Assembly: GCA_016715075.1 (NCBI GenBank)
Contig: JADKBK010000024.1
Span: 7,152 to 71,151, forward strand
Source of the DNA: Bacteroidales bacterium
GTDB lineage: Bacteria; Bacteroidota; Bacteroidia; Bacteroidales; VadinHA17
Length of the DNA: 64,000 nucleotides
Direction: 5' to 3'
Position numbers and translations under genes: made by a program. The notes beneath the pieces are model-generated. The model made no database searches. It had not been told where the DNA came from and worked only from the letters and a program-made list of their open reading frames with translations. Position 1 is the first letter of the stretch. Every line of letters begins with the position of its first letter. Positions 19,644-28,621 of the stretch are shown here, in pieces.

Positions 19644-20383
19644 TGTCATTATTCGGTAGAAGAATTAATGGTACTTACATATTGCCAAAACGGGAATTCA
19701 GTTCCCGTTTAAAGAAAATATTGGGATTCAAGCCCGGTAATCTCAAATTATATGAGATCGCCTTCATACACCGGTCAGCGACCTTTACAATGCCTGATGG
19801 CAAAAAGGTTAACAATGAAAGGCTTGAATATCTCGGGGATGCAGTGCTCGATGCAATCCTATCAGATTACCTTTTTGAGAAATTCCCTGATGCTACCGAA
19901 GGCTTTATGACCAAAATACGATCACGAATGGTCAACAGGGAAATATTAAATCAGCTCGCTGTTTCAATGGGTATTAATAACATACTCATCAGCAATATTA
20001 GTTCGGTACAACCCACCAAAAATCTTTATGGCGATGCCCTGGAGGCATTGATTGGATCAGTTTTCCTTGATAAAGGCTTCAAAAAGACAAAAAAGCTTTT
20101 CATCCGGAATGTTCTGAATAAATATCTTAATCTTGAGGTAATAATAAATACAGATACGGATTATAAAAGCCTTGTTTTTGAATGGGTTCAGAAGCATAAA
20201 TCCAGTCTCATCTTCACGTATAATGAAGAGTATGATTTTAACCATAAAAAATCTGTCTTCTCCACTACCCTGATAATTGATAAGGAAGAGATGGGCGAAG
20301 GGCATGGATCATCAAAAAAAGAGGCGGAACAGGAAGCAGCCAGTCAGGCATGGAAGAGGCTTAAAGATAATTACGGAGGTTAA
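19643..20383 (+). CDS. rnc: Ribonuclease III
   Basis: The 246-residue protein has the RNase III signature NERLEYLGDAVLDAILSDYLF (split: NERLEYLGDAVLD is the metal-binding core, about residues 53-65) and a second acidic site in YGDALEALIGSVFLDKG. A C-terminal double-stranded RNA binding domain runs from DYKSLVFEW to the end with GSSKKEAEQEAA. It cuts double-stranded RNA in rRNA and mRNA processing. The start is GTG at 19643, one base overlapping the fabF stop; no ATG lies near it. Confidence 0.97.
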   Translation: MSLFGRRINGTYILPKREFSSRLKKILGFKPGNLKLYEIAFIHRSATFTMPDGKKVNNERLEYLGDAVLDAILSDYLFEKFPDATEGFMTKIRSRMVNREILNQLAVSMGINNILISNISSVQPTKNLYGDALEALIGSVFLDKGFKKTKKLFIRNVLNKYLNLEVIINTDTDYKSLVFEWVQKHKSSLIFTYNEEYDFNHKKSVFSTTLIIDKEEMGEGHGSSKKEAEQEAASQAWKRLKDNYGG

Positions 20384-20433
20384 TGAATAGTGTCCCGTTT
20401 TTTTCATAACTTTATCACCCCTACTGATAAAAG

Positions 20434-20874
20434 ATGAAGATAACGCGAAAAGTAACACGGGTAAAGCTTCAGATTGACCAGAAAGATGACTATGTCCTGC
20501 TTGGACTCGTTTCATCTGAACCCGACTATAAACTTTCGCTCACCCTAAATAAAAAATTCGGTATTTCGCTGAAGAACACTACTCCTGCAACCGTAGAAGG
20601 AGATAACGGATCAGAACTTTTGTTCAGCCGTTTCTCTGATAACCGGGAATCTCCAGACAGGGTATTCAACCTTATTTCAAACAGGTCAGGCAAACAATTC
20701 CTTATCAGGAAACTCAAAAACATTGACTACATTTTACACCTTCACGATCCTGATAAAATAAATAATATAAGTCAGATAACTTTAAATCTCCGGGAAATTA
20801 CAAGCATTACAGCAGTTTTCAATATTGATATTGATTCAATCAAAGATAAAAATCTACATTTTGTAATCCAATAG
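20434..20874 (+). CDS. IPExxxVDY-family protein
   Basis: This 146-residue soluble protein follows rnc by 50 bases. The segment FLIRKLKNIDYILHLHDPD matches the place of the IPExxxVDY signature in a Bacteroidota-specific family that usually sits between rnc and pyk. No pyruvate kinase gene follows here. There is no signal peptide or membrane helix. Function is unknown. Confidence 0.72.
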   Translation: MKITRKVTRVKLQIDQKDDYVLLGLVSSEPDYKLSLTLNKKFGISLKNTTPATVEGDNGSELLFSRFSDNRESPDRVFNLISNRSGKQFLIRKLKNIDYILHLHDPDKINNISQITLNLREITSITAVFNIDIDSIKDKNLHFVIQ

Positions 20875-20877
20875 AGT

Positions 20878-21381
20878 ATGGAAAACTTACATTTAAACCT
20901 TTCTGAAGAGGAGTTCTCAAAAGGAAGAAAGTTACTTCTCTGGGGCTTTTCAACAATGTTTTTTTTGGCAGGTGTATACGTCCTGATCACCAACATCGTA
21001 TTCGGACATAAAAGCATCCCTCTGTTCATATCATTGATCACCTTCGGCATCAGTCTTTTTGTTGGAGCTATTGCTGTGTTCGCATCAATCAGCAGAAAAG
21101 ATCTTTTCTTTACCGTGAATGATGAAAAGATAGAATACAGGTTCGGTGTTTTCAATCCTAAGATACAATCATTTAAATGGATTGATATAAAAGAGCTTAT
21201 TATGCCTCCCAAGCAGAAGAAGGTGATTCTTCACATGAATGGAGGCTCCTCTTTTCTTATAAACCTTAACTGGCTTGAGAAGAAAAAATCAGCTGCTGTC
21301 AGAAAGCAGATCTATATTGCGGCAAAAGAGAAGAATATTAAGGTTATTAAGGTAACAAACCTTCCGAATAAGACCCGGTAA
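20878..21381 (+). CDS. Two-helix membrane protein of unknown function
   Basis: The 167-residue protein starts 3 bases after the previous gene. Two adjacent hydrophobic helices (about 20-42 and 47-72) are followed by a soluble beta-rich tail (FFTVNDEKIEYRFGVF, FKWIDIKELIMP, KKVILHMNGGSSFLINL), an arrangement like bacterial PH-domain membrane proteins, although I cannot confirm that family. The strong terminator at 21452 closes the transcript. Confidence 0.6.
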   Translation: MENLHLNLSEEEFSKGRKLLLWGFSTMFFLAGVYVLITNIVFGHKSIPLFISLITFGISLFVGAIAVFASISRKDLFFTVNDEKIEYRFGVFNPKIQSFKWIDIKELIMPPKQKKVILHMNGGSSFLINLNWLEKKKSAAVRKQIYIAAKEKNIKVIKVTNLPNKTR

Positions 21382-21451
21382 ATCAGATTCATTAACTCTG
21401 CAGGTGCATATTTAGAAGGATATTCCTTAAGTTGATATATATCAAAAAGGA

Positions 21452-21479
21452 GAGCCGCTACAAGAGCGGCTCACTTTTT
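21452..21479 (+). terminator. Rho-independent terminator of acpP-fabF-rnc cluster
   Basis: A perfect 8-bp stem GAGCCGCT/AGCGGCTC with loop ACAAG (21452-21472) is followed by ACTTTTT. It is also preceded by AAAAA, so it could act on both strands. Confidence 0.85.
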
Positions 21480-21755
21480 GATAACCCTAAAACTAACCTA
21501 ACCTATGAAAAAAACCTCTATTGCTTATATTTCAAATATCGTGCCAAAGCCTTTACAAAGGTATATTCCATTAATTAAATAAAAAAATATATTTTTCTAA
21601 ACTCCTGAATATTAACATATTTTTAATGAAATGTTAAATATATTTTATCCTTTTAACGGATAATTATACAGGTACAATGGGAGGATTCTTCATAAGTTGT
21701 TAAAGAAAGTTAAAGGGCGGAAATGTAACAGATATACAAGTATTTTTGCATCAAT
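21480..21755. other. Intergenic region upstream of rprX
   Basis: With the terminator, 21382-21755 is 374 bases without a gene. The segment is AT-rich. A perfect -7-like TATTTTTG lies at 21741-21748, but no TTG is correctly spaced upstream, and it is only 7 bases from the rprX ATG. It would imply an almost leaderless mRNA, so I do not call it a promoter firmly. Confidence 0.4.
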
Positions 21756-23312
21756 ATGAAGCGAAAAACTATTGTTTTACTGGCAATATTTTTTTTCCTG
21801 GCTATCTCCGGGCTCATCCTTATACAATTATACTGGATTAGAAATGCAATCGCGATAACTGATCAGCAATTCCGTTACCTTGCAAACAAGGCCCTTGAAT
21901 CTGTGGTACTTGACCTTGAGGAAAAGGAGTTAATAAAGTATATAGTGGAGGATATAGATCCGGCCTCGACAGATTCAATAACTGCAATAGTACCATCAAA
22001 CTCCCCTCTGGCAAGAAAGCTGCACGGATATCAGCCTAATTCAACACTTCTCGAGATGTATGGGCTTAACACCCCACGTGAACCAATAGCTATTACCAGT
22101 GCCGGCCATAAGATATTCATCTCGGCCGAAGACATCTCTCCCTATTCATCGGTTGAACAGGCAGAACCTTCCAGGCAGATAATCAATTCGGAAATCTCCG
22201 GAAGAGTCACCAATAAAATAGTGTTCCTTGAGAATATAATGGGCAAAATTCTTCGAAACACTCCTGATATACGCGAACGGATTGAACCTGAGATACTCAA
22301 CAAGCAACTCAGAATGGCCCTGAATAATGTAGGAATCTATCTCGATTATGAATTCTCAATACGATCAGGCCGGTTTGGAAACATCTGGAATACACCGGGA
22401 TTTACTGACAAACCAGGTACAAATAAATTCATCATTCAACTTTTTCCCAATGACCCTGTCCCGAGTCAGAACCAGATTGTTCTCTACTGTCTCCAGGAAC
22501 AACAGTATAAATTTGAGAAAATTGGAAATCTGGGCTTCCTGTCAATACTCTTCACAATGATTCTGCTTCTGCTGTCGGCAGGAACTTTTGTAGTGATTTT
22601 CCGACAGAAAAAAATTTCTGAAATAAGGAGTGATTTCATAAATAATATGACACATGAACTGAAAACTCCCATATCCACTATTTCACTTGCAGCGCAGATG
22701 ATTGCCGATAAAACAATTTCAGATAAGAATAAGAACATAGATAATCTGGCACAGGTTATCTCAGATGAGAGCATGAGACTCAAATTCCAGGTGGAGAGAG
22801 TACTTCAGATGGCAATATTTGAGAGGATAAAAATGAAGCTTAACCGGGTTGAAACGAATGTTCATACGATTACAGATAAGGCGGTTGATAATTTTAACCT
22901 CCAGATAGGGATGCTCAACGGAAAGATAGTGAAAGATTATCAGGCGACTGAATCACGTGCAATAATTGATGAAATTCATATGTTAAATGCCATCTCAAAC
23001 CTGATCGATAATGCCCTGAAATACTCCTACGACAAGCCATTTATCAGGATCTCCACACGCAATAGCCGGAAAGGTATCCTGATAACAATTGAGGATAGAG
23101 GAATCGGGATATCGGGAGAAGACCTAAGGAGGGTGTTTGATAAGTTTTACCGTGTACCCTCAGGAAATGTACATAAAGTGAAAGGATTCGGACTTGGATT
23201 GAGTTATGTAAAGAAGATAATTGAAGAGCATAACGGGAAGATAAAGGTTGACAGCCAGATAGGAAAGGGGACAAAATTCACGATTTTTCTTCCTCAGAAT
23301 AGTCCCGGATAG
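21756..23312 (+). CDS. rprX: Sensor histidine kinase, RprX-like
   Basis: The 518-residue kinase has an N-terminal helix (about 7-28), a periplasmic sensor domain (about 29-255), a second helix (about 258-282) and a cytoplasmic core. The phospho-accepting histidine is H300 in MTHELKTPIS. ATP-binding boxes follow: NLIDNALKYS (N), EDRGIGI (G1) and FGLGLSYVKKI (G2). Together with the next gene it matches the RprX/RprY pair first described in Bacteroides fragilis, where overproduction affects tetracycline resistance. Its natural signal is unsettled. Confidence 0.88.
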   Translation: MKRKTIVLLAIFFFLAISGLILIQLYWIRNAIAITDQQFRYLANKALESVVLDLEEKELIKYIVEDIDPASTDSITAIVPSNSPLARKLHGYQPNSTLLEMYGLNTPREPIAITSAGHKIFISAEDISPYSSVEQAEPSRQIINSEISGRVTNKIVFLENIMGKILRNTPDIRERIEPEILNKQLRMALNNVGIYLDYEFSIRSGRFGNIWNTPGFTDKPGTNKFIIQLFPNDPVPSQNQIVLYCLQEQQYKFEKIGNLGFLSILFTMILLLLSAGTFVVIFRQKKISEIRSDFINNMTHELKTPISTISLAAQMIADKTISDKNKNIDNLAQVISDESMRLKFQVERVLQMAIFERIKMKLNRVETNVHTITDKAVDNFNLQIGMLNGKIVKDYQATESRAIIDEIHMLNAISNLIDNALKYSYDKPFIRISTRNSRKGILITIEDRGIGISGEDLRRVFDKFYRVPSGNVHKVKGFGLGLSYVKKIIEEHNGKIKVDSQIGKGTKFTIFLPQNSPG

Positions 23313-23396
23313 GATAAATTGAAACAGCTGCAGACCCATGAACAGATCTTTTTTAACAAATTGTGCAAATATCCCCTTAATAACAGGGAGGTATCA

Positions 23397-23404
23397 TACC
23401 TTTG
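23397..23404 (+). promoter_or_regulatory. Possible -7 element for rprY
   Basis: TACCTTTG matches TAnnTTTG exactly and lies 18 bases before the rprY ATG. No well-spaced TTTG was found upstream, so this is a half-supported secondary promoter within the 110-base rprX-rprY gap. Confidence 0.35.
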
Positions 23405-23422
23405 AAAATAAATTATACGCCA

Positions 23423-24109
23423 ATGAATAGTATCAGAATTCTTCTTGCAGAAGATGACACCAACCTGGGGATACTGTTAAAAAACTATCTCACCGCAAAG
23501 AATTACGAAACATTTCTGTATATAAATGGCATTCTTGCCCTGGATGCTTTTCGTAACAAGTCATTTGACCTTTGTATTCTGGATATTATGATGCCTGAAA
23601 TGGATGGGCTGACACTTGCCAGGGAGATCCGTCTTGCGAGTCCCGATATGCCGGTGATTTTTCTCACAGCAAAAAACCAGCAGGAGGATATTCTGGAGGG
23701 ATTCAGGTCAGGAGCCGATGATTATATCACGAAGCCCTTCTCAATGGAGGAGCTGATTCTGAGGATTGAAGCCATTTTAAGGAGAACAACAGCTATTAGT
23801 TCTGCAAAAAAAGAGGAATTATATACAATCGGGAATTATACTTTCGATCCTCTTAAACAGATATTGACTCTTAAGGATCAGCATATCAAACTCACTACAA
23901 AGGAATCAGAGCTGCTTGAACTTCTTTGCCGGAACGAGAATCTGATCCTGGAACGCAATTTTGCACTTAAGGCAATCTGGATTGATGATAACTATTTTAA
24001 TGCCAGGAGCATGGATGTCTACATCTCAAGGTTGAGAAAATATCTGGGCAAGGATCCATTGGTGAAGATTGTTAACGTGCATGGAAGAGGTTACAAGCTG
24101 ATTTGCTGA
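23423..24109 (+). CDS. rprY: Response regulator, OmpR type, RprY-like
   Basis: I chose the ATG at 23423 (228 residues) over an upstream TTG because MNSIRILLAEDD is a normal receiver start. The receiver domain has the acidic pair D11-D12, phospho-acceptor D54 in LDIMMPEMDG and the lysine of FLTAKNQ. A winged-helix OmpR/PhoB DNA-binding domain fills residues about 130-228 (KLTTKESELLELL, MDVYISRLRKYL, VHGRGYKLI). The segment ALKAIWIDDNYFNARSMD is characteristic of RprY proteins. It is the expected partner of the upstream kinase. Confidence 0.92.
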   Translation: MNSIRILLAEDDTNLGILLKNYLTAKNYETFLYINGILALDAFRNKSFDLCILDIMMPEMDGLTLAREIRLASPDMPVIFLTAKNQQEDILEGFRSGADDYITKPFSMEELILRIEAILRRTTAISSAKKEELYTIGNYTFDPLKQILTLKDQHIKLTTKESELLELLCRNENLILERNFALKAIWIDDNYFNARSMDVYISRLRKYLGKDPLVKIVNVHGRGYKLIC

Positions 24110-24123
24110 AGTTACTGAGATAT

Positions 24124-24154
24124 AAAACCCCGGTCATCAGAATAATGACCGGGG
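24124..24154 (-). terminator. Terminator of lepA, possibly bidirectional
   Basis: A 10-bp perfect stem CCCCGGTCAT/ATGACCGGGG with a 7-base loop (24128-24154) lies between the convergent rprY and lepA genes. Read on the minus strand it is followed by TTTTAT, fitting lepA termination. On the plus strand no T-run follows. Confidence 0.75.
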
Positions 24155-24179
24155 CGGGTATTAAGGTTAATTGATCGGG

Positions 24180-25967
24180 TTAATCTAGCTTTAATACTGC
24201 AAGGAAGGCTTGTTGCGGAACTTCAACATTGCCTACCTGGCGCATCCGTTTTTTACCTTTCTTCTGTTTCTCAAGAAGTTTTCTTTTTCTGGTTATGTCT
24301 CCGCCATAGCATTTTGCCGTAACATCCTTTCTCACCGCTTTAACTGTTTCCCTGGAGATTATTTTAGCGCCTATAGCAGCCTGGATTGCAATGTCGAACT
24401 GCTGCCGGGGGATAAGCTCCTTCAGTTTCTCACACATTCTGCGTCCAAAATCGTATGCATGTCCTCTGTAAATAAGTGTAGAGAGAGCATCAACCATTTC
24501 GCCGTTAAGAAGTATGTCAAGCCTTACCAGATCGGCTTTCTGGTAATTTGTATAATAGTAATCAAAAGAGGCATATCCTTTGGAAATACTTTTAAGCTTA
24601 TCGTAAAAATCAAATACAATCTCAGCCAACGGCATTTCAAAAGTAACTTCAACCCTGTCCCTTGTAAGGTAAACCTGGTTTTTGAGTACTCCCCTCCTGT
24701 CGATGCAAAGATTCATTATAGAGCCGACATACTCTGAAAGAGTAATTACCTGGGCAATTATATAAGGTTCCTCTATTCTGTCAATATGGGTTATGGGCGG
24801 CAAACCTGAAGGATTGTGCACATCTATCTCCTCGCCCTTGGTAGTATAGGCTTTATAGGAGACGTTTGGGACTGTTGTAATTACATCCATATCAAACTCC
24901 CTGTCGAGGCGCTCCTGAATTATTTCCATATGAAGCAGGCCGAGGAAACCGCACCTGAAGCCGAACCCCAGTGCAGCGGATGACTCCGGGATAAAGGAAA
25001 GGGATGCATCATTCAGCTGCAGCTTCTCTATCGACACCCTGAGATCTTCATAATCATCGGCATCCACAGGATAAATACCGGCAACTACCATAGGCTTAAC
25101 ATCTTCGAAACCTTCAATTGCCTTATCACAAGGGTTTTTGACGTGAGTAATTGTGTCTCCCACCTTAACCTCTGCGGAGACCTTTACCCCTGAAATAATA
25201 TACCCTACATCCCCCGGGCCCATAGTTTCACGAGGATCCTGTTTAAGCTTCAGAACACCTATTTCTTCTGCCTTGTATTCATGGTCGGTATTTACGAATT
25301 TTACATTATCACCTCTGGAAATTGTCCCGTTTACTATTTTAATATATGCAATAATTCCCCTGAAGGAGTTAAAAATAGAGTCAAAAATAAGGGCTTGCAA
25401 GGGGGCATCCGGATCTCCGCTTGGCGGAGGTACCCTTTTCACAATCTCAAGAAGGATCTGATCGACTCCCATACCTGTTTTGGCGCTGGCTTCTATAATA
25501 TCCTCCCTCTTGCAGCCAACAAGATCCACGATCTGATCCTTAACCTCTTCAGGCATGGCAGCAGCCATATCCATTTTATTAAGCACGGGAATGATCTCAA
25601 GATTATGATCGATTGCCATGTAAAGGTTTGAAATTGTCTGAGCCTGTATACCCTGGGTTGCATCTATAACCAGTAAAGCTCCTTCGCATGCAGCAATGGA
25701 ACGTGAGACTTCATAAGAAAAGTCAACATGCCCCGGAGTGTCGATGAGATTGAGAATATACTTTTTACCATCGTGGAGATATTCCATCTGAATTGCATGG
25801 CTCTTTATTGTAATTCCTCTTTCCCTTTCGAGATCCATATCATCGAGTATCTGGGCCTGGTATTCTCTTTCGGAGATTGTGTTTGTTGTTTCAAGCAAAC
25901 GGTCGGCCAGAGTACTTTTTCCGTGGTCAATATGAGCTATAATACAGAAATTCCGGATATTGTCCAT
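24180..25967 (-). CDS. lepA: Elongation factor 4 (back-translocase LepA)
   Basis: The frame opens upstream, but homologues start at MDNIRNFCIIAHIDHGKST, so I use the ATG at 25967, giving 595 residues. The GTPase motifs are AHIDHGKST (P-loop), the DTPGH switch II motif and NKMD. The C-terminal LepA-specific domain ends in KAVRKDVTAKCYGGDITRKR and the basic tail KQKKGKKRMRQVG. The protein is a ribosome-associated GTPase linked to translation under stress. It is separated from groL by a palindromic terminator and ends at its own terminator, so it is probably its own transcription unit. Confidence 0.97.
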   Translation of the reverse strand: MDNIRNFCIIAHIDHGKSTLADRLLETTNTISEREYQAQILDDMDLERERGITIKSHAIQMEYLHDGKKYILNLIDTPGHVDFSYEVSRSIAACEGALLVIDATQGIQAQTISNLYMAIDHNLEIIPVLNKMDMAAAMPEEVKDQIVDLVGCKREDIIEASAKTGMGVDQILLEIVKRVPPPSGDPDAPLQALIFDSIFNSFRGIIAYIKIVNGTISRGDNVKFVNTDHEYKAEEIGVLKLKQDPRETMGPGDVGYIISGVKVSAEVKVGDTITHVKNPCDKAIEGFEDVKPMVVAGIYPVDADDYEDLRVSIEKLQLNDASLSFIPESSAALGFGFRCGFLGLLHMEIIQERLDREFDMDVITTVPNVSYKAYTTKGEEIDVHNPSGLPPITHIDRIEEPYIIAQVITLSEYVGSIMNLCIDRRGVLKNQVYLTRDRVEVTFEMPLAEIVFDFYDKLKSISKGYASFDYYYTNYQKADLVRLDILLNGEMVDALSTLIYRGHAYDFGRRMCEKLKELIPRQQFDIAIQAAIGAKIISRETVKAVRKDVTAKCYGGDITRKRKLLEKQKKGKKRMRQVGNVEVPQQAFLAVLKLD

Positions 25968-26007
25968 CAAATAAAATCGATTTAAATCAGGTGCAAATAT
26001 ATAAAAA

Positions 26008-26035
26008 GTAGGGACATGCCATGGCATGTCCCTAC
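26008..26035 (-). terminator. 28-bp perfect palindrome acting as groL terminator
   Basis: Positions 26008-26035 are a perfect self-complementary palindrome centred on CCATGG between 26021 and 26022, with arms beginning GTAGGGACATGCC. On the minus strand, 28 bases after the groL stop, it is followed by TTTTTAT, the layout of an intrinsic terminator. GTAGGG...CCCTAC palindromes also occur as dispersed repeats in many bacteria, so this may be a repeat taken over as a terminator. Confidence 0.75.
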
Positions 26036-26063
26036 GGTTGAATTTAATTCCTATTCTGAATTA

Positions 26064-27698
26064 TTACATCATTCCTGGCATTCCGCCACCCATTCCCGGA
26101 GGAGGACCGGCAGGACGTTCTTCTTTCTCGTCTACTATAACGGCTTCTGTTGTAAGGAACATACCGGCTACTGAAGCAGCATTTTCAAGCGCTACCCTTG
26201 TAACTTTGGCAGGATCGATTACACCTGATGCATACAGTTTCTCATAAGTGTCAGTCTGGGCATTGTAGCCATAATCACCTTTTCCGGCTTTTACGTTCTG
26301 GGCTACTACTGCGCCCTCTTTGCCTGCATTTACTGCGATCTGGCGTAATGGTTCCTCAATAGCACGTTTAATTATTTCGATACCGGTAGTCTGGTCATCA
26401 TTATCACCTTTTAATCCTTCAAGTGCACTGATAGCACGGATATAGGCTACACCACCACCCGGAACAATACCTTCCTCGATAGCTGCACGTGTAGCATGAA
26501 GTGAATCATCAACACGGTCTTTCTTATTCTTCATCTCGACTTCAGATGCTGCTCCAATATACAGAACTGCAACACCGCCTGCAAGTTTGGCAAGACGTTC
26601 CTGCAATTTTTCCTTGTCATAATCTGATGTTGTGGTTGACATCTGCTGTTTGATCTGTGCAATACGTGCCTTGATCATATCTTTGTCACCCGAACCGTTA
26701 ACAATTGTTGTATTCTCTTTGCTTACAGTAACTTTTTCAGCTGTTCCAAGCATGTCGAGAGTTGTATGTTCAAGCTTCAGACCTTTCTCTTCTGATATTA
26801 CGGTACCGCCTGTAAGAATAGCGATATCTTCAAGCATCTCTTTTCTTCTGTCACCAAATCCAGGAGCTTTAACAGCGCAAACTCTTAATGAACCTCTCAA
26901 ACGGTTAACAACAAGAGTTGCCAGAGCCTCACCTTCAACATCTTCTGAGATTATTAAAAGAGGACGGCCTGTCTGTGCGGTAGCTTCAAGAACAGGGAGC
27001 ATATCTTTCATTGTAGATACTTTCTTATCATAAATAAGAATAAACGGATTCTCAAGATCAGCTTCCATCTTCTCAGCGTTTGTAACAAAATAGGCTGAGA
27101 TATATCCACGGTCGAACTGCATACCTTCAACAACCTCTACAGATGTTGTGGTACCTTTTGATTCTTCAACAGTTATAACACCTTCTTTATGAACCTTACT
27201 CATAGCTTCTGCTATAAGTTTTCCTATCTCCTCATCATCGTTGGCTGAAATTCTTGCAACCTGTTCAATCTTACTCAGATCGTCACCTACAAGTTTAGCC
27301 TGTGTTTTAAGATGAGCTATCACTTTTTCAACGGCTTTGTCAATTCCTCTTTTAATATCCATAGGATTTGCACCAGCAGTGATATTCTTGAGCCCAACAT
27401 TAATAATTGACTGAGCCAGTACTGTTGCGGTTGTTGTACCGTCACCTGCTATATCGCCTGTTTTGGAAGCAACTTCCTTAACCATCTGAGCTCCCATATT
27501 CTTATAAGGATCTGAAAGCTCAATATCTTTGGCTACTGTTACACCATCCTTTGTAACATGAGGTGAACCGAATTTTTTCTCAAGAACAACATTACGTCCT
27601 TTCGGACCCAATGTAACTTTAACTGCATTAGCCAGCTCGTCAACACCTTCCTTAAGGAGTGCGCGGGCATCAATATTGAATTTAATCTCTTTTGCCAT
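26064..27698 (-). CDS. groL: 60-kDa chaperonin GroEL
   Basis: The 544-residue protein shows the canonical GroEL sequence: MAKEIKFNIDARALLKEGV at the start, LGPKGRNVVLEKKFG, GDGTTTATVLAQ (ATP binding), the signature AAIEEGIVPGGGVAYIRA and the Gly/Met-rich tail GGGMPGMM. It forms the double-ring folding chamber in the cytoplasm with GroES encoded 29 bases upstream. The single copy here is flanked by terminators on the distal side. Confidence 0.99.
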   Translation of the reverse strand: MAKEIKFNIDARALLKEGVDELANAVKVTLGPKGRNVVLEKKFGSPHVTKDGVTVAKDIELSDPYKNMGAQMVKEVASKTGDIAGDGTTTATVLAQSIINVGLKNITAGANPMDIKRGIDKAVEKVIAHLKTQAKLVGDDLSKIEQVARISANDDEEIGKLIAEAMSKVHKEGVITVEESKGTTTSVEVVEGMQFDRGYISAYFVTNAEKMEADLENPFILIYDKKVSTMKDMLPVLEATAQTGRPLLIISEDVEGEALATLVVNRLRGSLRVCAVKAPGFGDRRKEMLEDIAILTGGTVISEEKGLKLEHTTLDMLGTAEKVTVSKENTTIVNGSGDKDMIKARIAQIKQQMSTTTSDYDKEKLQERLAKLAGGVAVLYIGAASEVEMKNKKDRVDDSLHATRAAIEEGIVPGGGVAYIRAISALEGLKGDNDDQTTGIEIIKRAIEEPLRQIAVNAGKEGAVVAQNVKAGKGDYGYNAQTDTYEKLYASGVIDPAKVTRVALENAASVAGMFLTTEAVIVDEKEERPAGPPPGMGGGMPGMM

Positions 27699-27727
27699 AT
27701 CAATATAATTTTAAATAGTTTTTGAAA

Positions 27728-28006
27728 TTAAGCAATAAAAAGAATATCTGTCTGAGATATTAACAGGTAATCCTCACCATCTATTGAAAGCTCCTGACCT
27801 GCATATTTTCCGTAAAGGACTACATCGCCCTTTTTTACTTCCATCTCTTCATCTTTTTTTGCAGCGCCTACCAGAATAACTTTTCCCTGACGTGGTTTTT
27901 CTTTCGCTGAATCCGGAATGATAATTCCGCTTGCAGTTTTTTCTTCAGCTTCATTAGGTTTCACAAGAACCTTTCCTGCTAAGATCTTTCCTTTTAATTG
28001 TGCCAT
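27728..28006 (-). CDS. groS: 10-kDa co-chaperonin GroES
   Basis: The 92-residue protein matches GroES in length and motifs: KVLVKPNEAEEKTASGIIIPD (mobile loop region), GKVILVGAAKKDE and GDVVLYGKYAGQELSIDGEDYLLI. It caps the GroEL ring. It is the first gene of the groSL unit and is separated by 245 bases from secG and its terminator, so it should have its own promoter; the candidate is described at 28052-28069. Confidence 0.99.
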   Translation of the reverse strand: MAQLKGKILAGKVLVKPNEAEEKTASGIIIPDSAKEKPRQGKVILVGAAKKDEEMEVKKGDVVLYGKYAGQELSIDGEDYLLISQTDILFIA

Positions 28007-28051
28007 TTTATTTAGTTTTAAAGTTAAACATCAGTTATTGACTTCCAATCT

Positions 28052-28069
28052 GATCATATTCCATGCCAA
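28052..28069 (-). promoter_or_regulatory. Sigma-54-like promoter upstream of groS (tentative)
   Basis: On the minus strand TTGGCATGGAATATGATC aligns with the sigma-54 consensus YTGGCACGrNNNTTGCW. The -24 part matches well (TTGGCATGG), while the -12 part is TG with two mismatches. It lies about 46 bases before the groS ATG. A sigma-54 activator is encoded in the same cluster, but direct control is unproven. Confidence 0.3.
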
Positions 28070-28184
28070 ATAGGAAAAAATGCCATTTTTGACTGACACA
28101 TGCCTTTTTCGGAAATTACTCCTGCCATTATGCATAGTCAAAAATGCACTTCGATTCATAAAATCCTGTTAAAGAATGTATTAT

Positions 28185-28226
28185 ATAAAAATAAAAAAGT
28201 GTCAGTATGTGACAAACTGACACTTT
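28185..28226 (-). terminator. Terminator after secG
   Basis: A perfect 10-bp stem AAAGTGTCAG/CTGACACTTT with an 11-base loop (28196-28226) begins 26 bases after the secG stop. On the minus strand it runs into TTTTTTATTTTTATA, a strong intrinsic terminator that separates secG from groSL. Confidence 0.85.
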
Positions 28227-28251
28227 AAGAGTATTATGATTTTGATGAAAT

Positions 28252-28617
28252 CTATTTGGAAGGGGTTTCCTTGCCTTCTGAAGGAGTTTCAGATGCAGGC
28301 GGCACTGCAGTAGGAAGCGTTGGAATAGCATTCGGGTCAACAGCATTCTGAATCTGGTTCTCTATCCTTGAACGTCCTTCAGTGGAACCGCGCGGGATAG
28401 TAGCGGTGGCAACAACACAAAGAATAAGAATTGCTCCGGCAAGAGTCCATGTTGATTTTTCAAGGAAATCTGCAGTTTTACGTATTCCCATTGACTGTCC
28501 TGCAGATGTAAAATTAGCTGCCAGTCCTCCTCCTTTTGAGTTCTGAACCAGCACAATAAGAATCTGAAGAACACATGCAATTATTACCAGTACCGAAATA
28601 AAAATATAAATTCCCAT
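28252..28617 (-). CDS. secG: Preprotein translocase subunit SecG
   Basis: The 121-residue protein has two membrane helices (about 3-24 and 56-77) around the SecG loop (VLVQNSKGGGLAANF), then a soluble tail rich in Pro, Glu and Ser that is longer than in the E. coli protein but common in this phylum. It assists SecYE in protein export at the inner membrane. It starts 4 bases after the TPR gene, so it belongs to the transcript that begins with the sigma-54 activator. Confidence 0.93.
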   Translation of the reverse strand: MGIYIFISVLVIIACVLQILIVLVQNSKGGGLAANFTSAGQSMGIRKTADFLEKSTWTLAGAILILCVVATATIPRGSTEGRSRIENQIQNAVDPNAIPTLPTAVPPASETPSEGKETPSK

Positions 28618-28621
28618 CTGC

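Noticed and set aside
23402..23422. TTG start for rprY
   Set aside because: It lies within the candidate -7 element and adds residues not typical of receiver domains. The ATG at 23423 fits better.
25968..26027. Longer lepA start
   Set aside because: The extra residues come from the palindrome between groL and lepA and do not match the family.
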